This document shows positions 9,227 to 16,169 of a stretch of 64,000 nucleotides of DNA, in pieces. Each line of letters starts with the position of its first letter. The first letter of the stretch is position 1. The translations under genes were made by a program, and so were the position numbers. The stretch comes from Pedobacter ginsenosidimutans (lineage in GTDB: Bacteria; Bacteroidota; Bacteroidia; Sphingobacteriales; Sphingobacteriaceae). The notes below the pieces were generated by a model, which saw only the letters and a program-made list of their open reading frames with translations, did not search any database and was not told the DNA's origin. The stretch lies in NCBI RefSeq assembly GCF_001442625.1, contig NZ_LMZQ01000001.1:310001-374000 (forward strand), written 5' to 3'.

Positions 9227-9406
9227 TTAGCTCGAAAAGTGATCTTCTTCACTTTTTTCAGCAACAACCTCATCATCGAAGAGCATGCGGATACCTGGGG
9301 TATGTACATCATCGTTCTGACCGGTTTTATAGGCCCAGAAAAACGCCGCCAGAAAGATGAGTGCCATTAAAACGCTGCAGCCAACCAAAAAGTAAAGGAT
9401 GTTCAT
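9227..9406 (-). CDS. ccoS: CcoS, cbb3 oxidase maturation protein
   Basis: A 59-residue protein reading MNILYFLVGCSVLMALIFLA, then AFFWAYKTGQNDDVHTPGIR, then MLFDDEVVAEKSEEDHFSS. One membrane helix followed by the AFFWA..GQ.DD..TP..R.L.DD signature is the CcoS family. CcoS is needed for cofactor insertion into cbb3 oxidase. Its ATG overlaps the ccoI stop (ATGA), so it is the last gene of the hemN-ccoI-ccoS operon. Its 3' end contains the operator of the next operon. Confidence 0.95.
   Translation of the reverse strand: MNILYFLVGCSVLMALIFLAAFFWAYKTGQNDDVHTPGIRMLFDDEVVAEKSEEDHFSS
9235..9256 (-). promoter_or_regulatory. Crp-like operator upstream of ccoN
   Basis: A perfect 8-bp inverted repeat, AAAAGTGA-N6-TCACTTTT, with the geometry of a Crp/Fnr dimer site. 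It is centred 55 bp upstream of the ccoN -7 box, roughly -60 to -65 from the likely start of transcription. It lies entirely within the ccoS coding region. The same element recurs at 13642, 18183 and 23996. Confidence 0.8.
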
Positions 9407-11787
9407 ATCAGTTTATTTTTACGGGCAAACCACCTGGTTGCCAAAGTAGTAAAGGAGATAATGGTAACCGTACTAATCGGCATTAACACCGCGGCCACTA
9501 AAGGATAAAGTGTGCCCTGCACAGCAAAGTAAATACCAATACAGTTATACACGATGGCTATTGCGAAGCTTATTTTAATAATCTTCAGCCCATCTTTACT
9601 TAACCGGATAAAATCTGGCAGGAAGTTTAAGGCGCTGCCTTTGAGAATGGCATCACAGCCAGGTGTAAAATTATTGATGTTATCCGTTAATGCGATTCCA
9701 AAATCACTTTGTTTTAGGGCTCCGGCATCGTTTAACCCATCGCCCAGCATCATTACTTTATTCCCACCCTGCTGAAGCTTTAAAACTGCATGGAGCTTTT
9801 GGTGCGGGCTTTGGCGAAACCTGATCGTTGTTTTCGGAGTGAATATGGTATCCAGCATCCAACGATCTTTATCGGTATCGCCTGATAAAACCAGCAGCTT
9901 CAATTTCGAAAGTTTTAAGATCAACTGCGCTAATCCTGAGCGCCACTGCTGTTTGATATCAAAACATCCTTTATAAACATGGTCGATCACAATATGCACG
10001 CCGCTCTCGCGAGCAGATTCTACTTCCATGGGCAGCATAGAAAGATGTCCGGCATAAATGCTGTGGTTATTTATTTTAGCGGTCAAACCTTTTCCTACCA
10101 CCTCTTTATAATCGCTGAGTGAATAGAACCGATCAACATTTAAGGCTTTTAAGATATGCCTGCTCAAAGGATGGTTAGAATTTCGCAAGAGGGAGCCAAC
10201 AATAATCTTTTCCTCCCCGGATATCGTTCCGCTAAAACCGATCTCTGCATTTTCATTGCTGGTTAGGGTACCTGTTTTATCGAAAATCAGGGCATCGCAT
10301 TTGGCAAGTTCTTCAACGGCATCGGTGTTTTTTACATAAAAACCCTTTTTATCAAAAACGGATAAAATAGCCGATAAGGTAAAAGGGGTACTTAAAGCCA
10401 ATACGCAGGGGCAGGCCACAATAATTACAGCGGTAAATGCCGACCATGCTTTGTGGCTATCGTTCTGAAGTAACCAATACCCGGTAGCTGCAAATGCGAT
10501 CAGGAAAACCCCCAGACTAAAGTATTTGGCTACGGTATCATTAAAGTTCTGTTTTTCGGTATTGTTTTTATAATTATCGTTGTTCCATAAACCGGTTAAA
10601 TAACTCTGTGAAACAGGTTTGATCACTTCAAGTTCTATCGCTTCGCTGGTTTGCCTGCCACCTGCATAAATAATTTCGCCCAGAACTTTATGTACAGGGT
10701 CTGATTCGCCGGTAACAAAACTCATATCCATCCAGGCTTCACCTTTCATTAGAATCGCATCTGCAGGAACCAGCTCACCATTCCTGATCCACAGCCGGTC
10801 GCCGATCTTGATTTCGTTTATGGATACTGGTTTTTCTTTACCGTTTTGCAGGGTAGTTACGGCAATCGGGAAATAGGACCGGTAATCGCGATCAAACGAA
10901 ATGTGATGATAGGTACGCTGTTTAAGCCATTTGCCCATTAAAAGCAAAAACACCAATCCGGTTAAGGTATCGGCAAAACCCGGGCCTGTACTGAAAAGGA
11001 TTTCGAACGCAGTGCGCAAGAAAAGCACCGCGATAATTAACGCTAAAGGGGTATCGAGGTTAATATGCCTGTGTTTGAGGCTTGTTATTGCTGAGGTAAA
11101 GTAATCGCGACCGCAATAAAAAGCAGCAGGAATAGAGAACGTAAGGTTTAGCCAGCCAAAAAGCGATTGAAATTGTTTCTCGAAACCCGATAAACCAAAA
11201 TATTCCGGAAAGCTAAAAAGCATAACATTGCCCATTAAAAATCCGGCAACGGCTATTTTTAATACCAAAGCTTTATCTACCGAACTGCTGTGTTCCTGTA
11301 CTACATCCTGCAGACTGATCAAAGGCTCGTAGCCAATCTGGTTTAAAGTTTCTACCAGCTGCCTTAACGAAATTTCGTCGTGATTGAAACTTATGGTAAC
11401 CTGTTTTTTAAGAAAATCGATCCGTGAGCTGTATATAGCGGGGTTGATTTTATAGAGGTGTTCCAGCAACCAGATACATGAACTGCAGTGAATGGCCGGA
11501 ATATAAAATGTAATGATGCTCGAACTTTCATGTTTATAATCGAGCAGCTGATCGATAATTTTGGGTTCATCCAGATATTCTAAATGACTTTCATTTTTAA
11601 ATTGCCTGCCTGGGTTATTGTTATACACATAATAATTGCATAAATTATTCTCTGAAAGGATCTTGAAAACGGCCATACAGCCCGCGCAGCAAAAATCTTT
11701 ATCTCCCACCTGATATTTTACCTTGGGCAGATCTTCGCCACAATGATAGCAAAGGACCTGTGTTGCGGTTTTATTTTGATCTTCCAT
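9403..11787 (-). CDS. ccoI: CcoI, copper-translocating P1B-type ATPase
   Basis: 794 residues. The Cys-rich N-terminus (CYHCGE and CCAGC within the first ~40 residues) is the DUF2462-like zinc-ribbon region of CcoI/FixI. An HMA-like domain with HCSSC lies at ~100. P-type ATPase motifs follow: CPC in the membrane (~459), DKTGTLT phosphorylation site (~504) and GDGLND (~682). It exports copper to the periplasm for cbb3 assembly. The frame is open to 11874, but the ATG at 11787 (MEDQNKTATQ) lies 14 nt after the hemN stop and avoids a long overlap. It is coupled to ccoS by a 4-nt overlap. Confidence 0.93.
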   Translation of the reverse strand: MEDQNKTATQVLCYHCGEDLPKVKYQVGDKDFCCAGCMAVFKILSENNLCNYYVYNNNPGRQFKNESHLEYLDEPKIIDQLLDYKHESSSIITFYIPAIHCSSCIWLLEHLYKINPAIYSSRIDFLKKQVTISFNHDEISLRQLVETLNQIGYEPLISLQDVVQEHSSSVDKALVLKIAVAGFLMGNVMLFSFPEYFGLSGFEKQFQSLFGWLNLTFSIPAAFYCGRDYFTSAITSLKHRHINLDTPLALIIAVLFLRTAFEILFSTGPGFADTLTGLVFLLLMGKWLKQRTYHHISFDRDYRSYFPIAVTTLQNGKEKPVSINEIKIGDRLWIRNGELVPADAILMKGEAWMDMSFVTGESDPVHKVLGEIIYAGGRQTSEAIELEVIKPVSQSYLTGLWNNDNYKNNTEKQNFNDTVAKYFSLGVFLIAFAATGYWLLQNDSHKAWSAFTAVIIVACPCVLALSTPFTLSAILSVFDKKGFYVKNTDAVEELAKCDALIFDKTGTLTSNENAEIGFSGTISGEEKIIVGSLLRNSNHPLSRHILKALNVDRFYSLSDYKEVVGKGLTAKINNHSIYAGHLSMLPMEVESARESGVHIVIDHVYKGCFDIKQQWRSGLAQLILKLSKLKLLVLSGDTDKDRWMLDTIFTPKTTIRFRQSPHQKLHAVLKLQQGGNKVMMLGDGLNDAGALKQSDFGIALTDNINNFTPGCDAILKGSALNFLPDFIRLSKDGLKIIKISFAIAIVYNCIGIYFAVQGTLYPLVAAVLMPISTVTIISFTTLATRWFARKNKLI

Positions 11788-11800
11788 TTTTAACCTGTAC

Positions 11801-13147
11801 TTAAATTGATGAACTGAACAATTGGGTTTTGGGCTGTTTAAGCCATAGTTTCTCGTCGAAAGCCATGCACACATTCCGTAAAAAAGATCGCCCTTTGGTG
11901 GTAATCCTGATTTCTTTTTCGGTTACCCAGATCAGCTTATCACGTAATAAGGGCAACAGCCTGCCATATACTTGTTCTGGAATGCCTTCGTTATACACTG
12001 TATTTTCCTTGCACATGAGGTTAAGGATATGTTTTCTCACTTCAAGATCTTCTCCTGTAAGGAAATGGCCTTTTTCTACAGGGAGTATACTTTGTTCAAT
12101 TTTATTGAGATAATCTTCTACCGTTTTCGGGTTTTGTGCAAAAGCTGTCCAGCTATCGCTAATAGAAGATACGCCAAGGCCGATGAGTAAATGGGTATGT
12201 TGATTGGTGTAGCCCATAAAATTGCGGTGCAGCTTCTGTTCAGTCATTGCCTGGAACAAAGAATCGCTGTTCAGTGCAAAATGGTCCATCCCCACATCTT
12301 TGTAGCCAGCTCCATCAAGTAACTGCCTCCCAAATTGGTAAAGTGTAAACTTTTCATCACCAGTGGGAAGATCTTTTTCGGTATAATGTCTTTGGCCAGG
12401 CTTTAACCAGGGCACGTGGGCGTAACTGTAAAAAGCAATACGGTCTGGCTGCATATCGATTACCGCTCCTATGGTATCTGCTAAGCCCTGAATTGTTTGC
12501 CCCGGAAGACCGTAGATCAAATCAAAATTAACAGAGGTGTAACCGATTTCCCTTGCTTTCGCAGTAACTACAGCTACCTGTTGGGACGTTTGAAAACGGT
12601 TGATCAGGAACTGCACTTTAGGATCGAAATCCTGGATTCCCAGGCTTAATCTTTTGAAACCAAGACTGTACAGCATAGTTAAGTGTTCACTGGTGGTATT
12701 GGCCGGATGTGCCTCAAAAGAAAATTCTGCATCAGGAACCAAAGTTGAATTTTGCAGAATGCCATTGACCAGTAACCCCAGGTTCTCTGCACTGAAAAAA
12801 GTTGGTGTTCCGCCGCCAAGGTGCAGTTCTTTTAGTTTGGGTTTTTCCCTCAAAACATCTACATACATTCTCCATTCTGTAAGTAAAGCGTTTATATATG
12901 GTACTTCTATACTGTGGTTTTTTGTAATTCGGGTATTGCAGCCGCAATAAGTACACAGGCTTTCGCAAAATGGAAGGTGGATATACAGACTGATCCCTTC
13001 ATCTTTATGGCTTTCATAGGTAATGGCTACGTTGGCTAACCAACCATTTGCATTGAAATTTTCGTTATCCCAGTAAGGAACAGTCGGATAACTGGTGTAC
13101 CTTGGTGCGGCAACATTGTATTTTTTAAGTAGTGCAGCAGTTTCCAT
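11801..13147 (-). CDS. hemN: HemN, oxygen-independent coproporphyrinogen III dehydrogenase
   Basis: 448 residues with a radical-SAM cluster motif CESLCTYCGC at ~60-70 (CxxxCxxC). The family N-terminus PRYTSYPTVPYW supports the ATG at 13147 over the upstream in-frame ATG at 13192. HLGGGTPTF follows, and the C-terminal HemN domain is present (GMDHFAL, then NFMGYTNQ). It makes protoporphyrinogen without O2, supplying haem for cbb3 oxidase. The start shares one base with the stop of the upstream gene (TAATG), so the two are translationally coupled. Confidence 0.95.
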   Translation of the reverse strand: METAALLKKYNVAAPRYTSYPTVPYWDNENFNANGWLANVAITYESHKDEGISLYIHLPFCESLCTYCGCNTRITKNHSIEVPYINALLTEWRMYVDVLREKPKLKELHLGGGTPTFFSAENLGLLVNGILQNSTLVPDAEFSFEAHPANTTSEHLTMLYSLGFKRLSLGIQDFDPKVQFLINRFQTSQQVAVVTAKAREIGYTSVNFDLIYGLPGQTIQGLADTIGAVIDMQPDRIAFYSYAHVPWLKPGQRHYTEKDLPTGDEKFTLYQFGRQLLDGAGYKDVGMDHFALNSDSLFQAMTEQKLHRNFMGYTNQHTHLLIGLGVSSISDSWTAFAQNPKTVEDYLNKIEQSILPVEKGHFLTGEDLEVRKHILNLMCKENTVYNEGIPEQVYGRLLPLLRDKLIWVTEKEIRITTKGRSFLRNVCMAFDEKLWLKQPKTQLFSSSI

Positions 13148-13575
13148 TATTTCAGCGCTTTTACGGTAGCACATTCGTTTTGACAGCAGCACGCGCTACC
13201 TACGCATTTACCAGCAGCCCATTGATCGAGGTTTTTGATCACCTGTTCCATCCGCTGTTTAGCGTCGGCATCGCCGGATGCCAAAGGAACGTTTGCCACT
13301 TTGATCCCGGCAGAACCGGCAGCTTTTAAATCAAGGTGGTCTGTTTGGAATGATGAGGTTGCGATGTATTTTATACCCAGGGCTTTTAGTCCCAGAATCA
13401 TCGCCTTGCTTAGTTCATCGTTGTTAAAAACCAGCAGGGCTTCCTTTCCGGTTGCAAATGAAAGCGTATCAATAGTTAAACTATTGGCAATTATGGTAAT
13501 GTCGTGTTTTTTATAATTGGCCAGTACCAACCATTCCTTTTCATCGGGTTTGATGTTGTAAGCTATAGCTTTCAT
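13147..13575 (-). CDS. Truncated 2-hydroxyacid-dehydrogenase-like protein with a Cys-rich tail
   Basis: 142 residues. Residues ~1-105 resemble the N-terminal catalytic-domain lobe of D-2-hydroxyacid dehydrogenases (KYIATSSFQTDHLDLKAAGS, then GIKVANVP). The NAD-binding Rossmann domain and catalytic Arg/Glu/His are absent, since the whole enzyme is normally ~330 residues. The protein instead ends with a Cys cluster, CVGSACCCQNEC. It is first in the hemN-ccoI-ccoS operon, 1-nt coupled to hemN, so it appears maintained and not simply decayed. A metal- or redox-sensing or chaperone role is possible but unproven. Confidence 0.75.
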   Translation of the reverse strand: MKAIAYNIKPDEKEWLVLANYKKHDITIIANSLTIDTLSFATGKEALLVFNNDELSKAMILGLKALGIKYIATSSFQTDHLDLKAAGSAGIKVANVPLASGDADAKQRMEQVIKNLDQWAAGKCVGSACCCQNECATVKALK

Positions 13576-13593
13576 ATACAGAGTTTATGAATA

Positions 13594-13601
13594 CAAAACT
13601 A
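13594..13601 (-). promoter_or_regulatory. -7 promoter box (TAGTTTTG) of the hemN-ccoI-ccoS operon
   Basis: An exact TAnnTTTG box on the minus strand, with its upstream edge 26 bp before the ATG at 13575. Its centre is 55 bp downstream of the centre of the Crp-like palindrome at 13642-13663. Confidence 0.65.
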
Positions 13602-13641
13602 TAGTGGAAGTAAACCGCAACAGGTGAGGATGCTTAGAGAA

Positions 13642-13663
13642 AAAAATGATTTTTGTTACATTT
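13642..13663 (-). promoter_or_regulatory. Crp-like operator upstream of the hemN operon (imperfect)
   Basis: On the plus strand AAAAATGA-N6-TTACATTT; 13 of 16 half-site bases match the AAAAGTGA-N6-TCACTTTT consensus. It is the weakest of the four copies, but its 55-bp spacing to the -7 box is identical to the strong ones. Confidence 0.6.
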
Positions 13664-13666
13664 CTC

Positions 13667-13852
13667 AGTTTGGCGTTGGGCGTCTGGGGTCGATTAACCG
13701 ATTGATTAGTCCAGCGTCTGAAGTCTTTAGTCCATAGTCGATTAATCCATGAACAACTTGGCCATCAACTATGAACCATAAAGCTATTGACCAATGGGCA
13801 GAGTAAGTTAGGCGTTTGGAGTTGATTAACCGCTTTAAACGATTAATCCCTA
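13667..13852. repeat. Degenerate direct repeat in an intergenic spacer
   Basis: A GGCGT-TTGG/CTGG-GT-GATTAACCG word at about 13682-13701 recurs at about 13811-13832. Each copy is followed by GATTAGTCC or GATTAATCCC, with a further GTCGATTAATCC around 13738-13748. No open frame or clear hairpin is present. It lies between the REC-Crp gene end and the hemN operon promoter. Confidence 0.4.
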
Positions 13853-13865
13853 AGCAATGAATAAT

Positions 13866-14897
13866 TTACTGTTTAATATTTCTGAGTTTTTCGATCGAGC
13901 GGATATTTATGGCATTGCCTGTTTTATCAATCAGTTTCTCACCTTTAAAATCAGCAAGCATTCTGCTTACGGTTTCGCTGGCCGTACCTACCAGCGCAGC
14001 AAGGTCATCGCGCGAAATCCGGATGGTACAGCTATCTTCAACACCGTCTCCAAATTTAGCGGCCACTTGTAGCAACGCTTCTGCTACACGTTTTCGTACT
14101 GATGAATAGGCCAATTGAAGCATTTGCTTTCCTTTATCACGTACATTTCCAGACAATAAAGCAATAAAAGTTTTGGATACGGCCTGATGGTTGAGCAGGT
14201 ACTCCATAAAATCGGCTTGGGGGATCTGGATAATGTCCGATTCAATCAAGGTTGCTGCATTATCTGTGTATACTTCGCCATTACACAAACTTTCATATCC
14301 AAAAAAATCGCCATCATGATACAAGCTCGACGAAAGTTCCCTGCCATCCTTAAAACGTTTGTACGTTTTTACCTGACCCCTAACTACATAATAAAGATGT
14401 GTCGGTTCATCCCCTTCCACATAAATAATCTGTTTGTTTGCAATTGGCCTTGATTTACCTTTTTTACGGAGCTCGTCCATCACCGCTTCGCTATTACCCG
14501 ATGCTGCATTAAAGCCGGCCGATTGTTGTTTCTTTTTAAACCTGCTTTCTATGGCCTTAAAAAGTTCGATGTCATCAAACGGTTTGGTGAGGTAATCATC
14601 TGCACCCATTTCCATACCTTTTCGCATGTCTGCCCGCTCGGTTTTTGCGGTAATGAAAATAAAAGGAATATTTGCTGTTTTCTGGTTTTTGTTCAGCAGG
14701 TACAAAACCCCATAACCATCCAGTTCCGGCATCATGATATCACAGAGGATCACATCAGGCAAATGACTCAAAGCCATTTCTACACCTAATTTACCATGTT
14801 TCGCGGTAAAAGTTTCATACCCGGCCAGATCCAGTACCTCAGCTGTACTTTCCCTGATGTCGTCATTATCTTCAATAATCAAAACTTTCTTGTTCAT
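13866..14897 (-). CDS. Response regulator with Crp/Fnr output (REC-cNMP-HTH fusion)
   Basis: 343 residues. Residues ~1-120 form a receiver domain (IIEDNDD, phospho-acceptor Asp53 in CDIMMPELDG, conserved Lys in TKPFDD). Residues ~150-265 form a cyclic-nucleotide-binding-like beta-roll (HLYYVVRGQVKTYKRFKDGR), and ~275-335 a Crp-type helix-turn-helix (ISRDDLAALVGTASETVSRM). The recognition-helix pattern SETVSR keeps the Glu and Arg used by CRP and FNR for the GA/TC core. No FNR-type Cys set for an Fe-S cluster is seen, so redox input probably comes through phosphorylation. It lies 24 bp after the PAS kinase gene and is the obvious candidate to bind the four palindromes found nearby. Confidence 0.92.
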   Translation of the reverse strand: MNKKVLIIEDNDDIRESTAEVLDLAGYETFTAKHGKLGVEMALSHLPDVILCDIMMPELDGYGVLYLLNKNQKTANIPFIFITAKTERADMRKGMEMGADDYLTKPFDDIELFKAIESRFKKKQQSAGFNAASGNSEAVMDELRKKGKSRPIANKQIIYVEGDEPTHLYYVVRGQVKTYKRFKDGRELSSSLYHDGDFFGYESLCNGEVYTDNAATLIESDIIQIPQADFMEYLLNHQAVSKTFIALLSGNVRDKGKQMLQLAYSSVRKRVAEALLQVAAKFGDGVEDSCTIRISRDDLAALVGTASETVSRMLADFKGEKLIDKTGNAINIRSIEKLRNIKQ

Positions 14898-14921
14898 GGA
14901 GGTTAGGTGTTTAATTGTAAA

Positions 14922-16112
14922 TTATTTACCAAGCGCAAAGCTGAGCGTAAAAACCGTACCTGAATTTTGTTCGCTCTGACAGGCTACAGTGCCATTCATC
15001 AAACCTACATATCTTTTTACAATGTTTAGGCCTAAACCTGTGCCAGGAATATCGCCCGTATTGTGTGCCCTGAAAAATGGTTCGAACAGGTTGTGCTGGT
15101 CCACTTTTGGAATCCCTATACCGTTATCTTTTACCTCTAAAATAAGTTCATCATCTTTCAAAATGGAATTAAACTGGATTAAAGTGTCTGCGCCGGAGTA
15201 TTTTATCGAATTGGAAATCAGATTGATCACACAGTTTTTCAACAGGTTAGGATCGAGGTAAACTTCGGCGGTTGTACCTGTGTGTTCGTAAATAATATGC
15301 TGGTTCTGTTTGGTCATCATCTGCATTTCTTCAGCTATTTCTTCAGCAAAGCTGATGATATTGAAAGACTGGGCCGATGCTTCTACTTTTCCGGCCTCGA
15401 GTTTTTCAAGCGAAAGGAAATCGTTTAGGATTGTAGTAAGGTTATTAATCGAATTTTTGATTTTCAGCGTATGTTTTTCTACGCTGGCCACATCATGCTT
15501 GGAGGTATATTTATCAATTAAAGAAGCCGATAATTGTATCGAACTGAGTGGTGTTCTAAATTCATGGGAGGCCATAGAAACAAACCTTGTTTTGAGCTGA
15601 TTGAGCTCCTTCTCTTTCTGAAAAAGCGCCTGCATATTTTCTTTGGCCATTTCGAGTTCTGATACCAGCTTTACCAGATCGTGTGTACGTTCCTTGATCT
15701 TAACCTCTAATTTTTCGGTGTAACTTCTGATCTGCTCCTCATTGGCCTTTTCTTTACTCAGATCGTGGATAAAACCAGTGTAAATTTTACGATCGCTAAA
15801 TTTTATTTCGCTTACGCCCAGCCGGAAAGGAAAAACCGAGCCATCCTTACGTTTACCAGAAACTTCTCTCCCGGTTCCGATAATGTGTTTCTGTCCGGTA
15901 TGTTCATATCTGGATAAGTAGCCATCATGCCGCGAATGATCGGGCTCTGGCATCAAAACCGATACATTTTTGCCTACCAGCTCTTCCCTTCCATAACCAA
16001 AAAGCTCAAGTGCAGCCGGGTTTAAATGTTCTATGAGCCCCTTATCATCAATGGTAATAATCCCATCAATGGCATTTTCAATAATTGCATCTAAAAATTT
16101 CGACCTATCCAT
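14922..16112 (-). CDS. PAS-domain sensor histidine kinase (FixL-like)
   Basis: 396 residues from the ATG at 16112 (MDRSKFLDAIIENAIDGIIT). Residues ~1-120 are a PAS/PAC unit (HLNPAALELFGYGREELVGK, GFIHDLSKEK). A coiled coil follows, then HisKA with SMASHEFRTPLSSI at ~185 and an HATPase with NLISNSIKYSG, DNGIGIP and GTGLGLNIVKR. No membrane segment is visible, so it is cytoplasmic. The PAS shares the layout of FixL, but I cannot confirm the haem-binding His from sequence alone. Its partner is the REC-Crp regulator 24 bp downstream. Confidence 0.92.
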   Translation of the reverse strand: MDRSKFLDAIIENAIDGIITIDDKGLIEHLNPAALELFGYGREELVGKNVSVLMPEPDHSRHDGYLSRYEHTGQKHIIGTGREVSGKRKDGSVFPFRLGVSEIKFSDRKIYTGFIHDLSKEKANEEQIRSYTEKLEVKIKERTHDLVKLVSELEMAKENMQALFQKEKELNQLKTRFVSMASHEFRTPLSSIQLSASLIDKYTSKHDVASVEKHTLKIKNSINNLTTILNDFLSLEKLEAGKVEASAQSFNIISFAEEIAEEMQMMTKQNQHIIYEHTGTTAEVYLDPNLLKNCVINLISNSIKYSGADTLIQFNSILKDDELILEVKDNGIGIPKVDQHNLFEPFFRAHNTGDIPGTGLGLNIVKRYVGLMNGTVACQSEQNSGTVFTLSFALGK

Positions 16113-16169
16113 GTAACACATCAGTATATCCTTGTAAATATAGAAAAGTTATTCCCGATCTTTTTTCTC

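Noticed and set aside
9235..9256. The AAAAGTGA/TCACTTTT palindrome as a rho-independent terminator of ccoS
   Set aside because: It lies inside the coding sequence before the stop, has an AT-rich stem, and recurs at three other promoters with fixed spacing to a -7 box, which fits an operator better.
13147..13575. Calling the dehydrogenase-like gene a pseudogene
   Set aside because: The frame is intact, coupled to hemN by a one-base overlap, and has a dedicated promoter and a distinct Cys-rich C-terminus.
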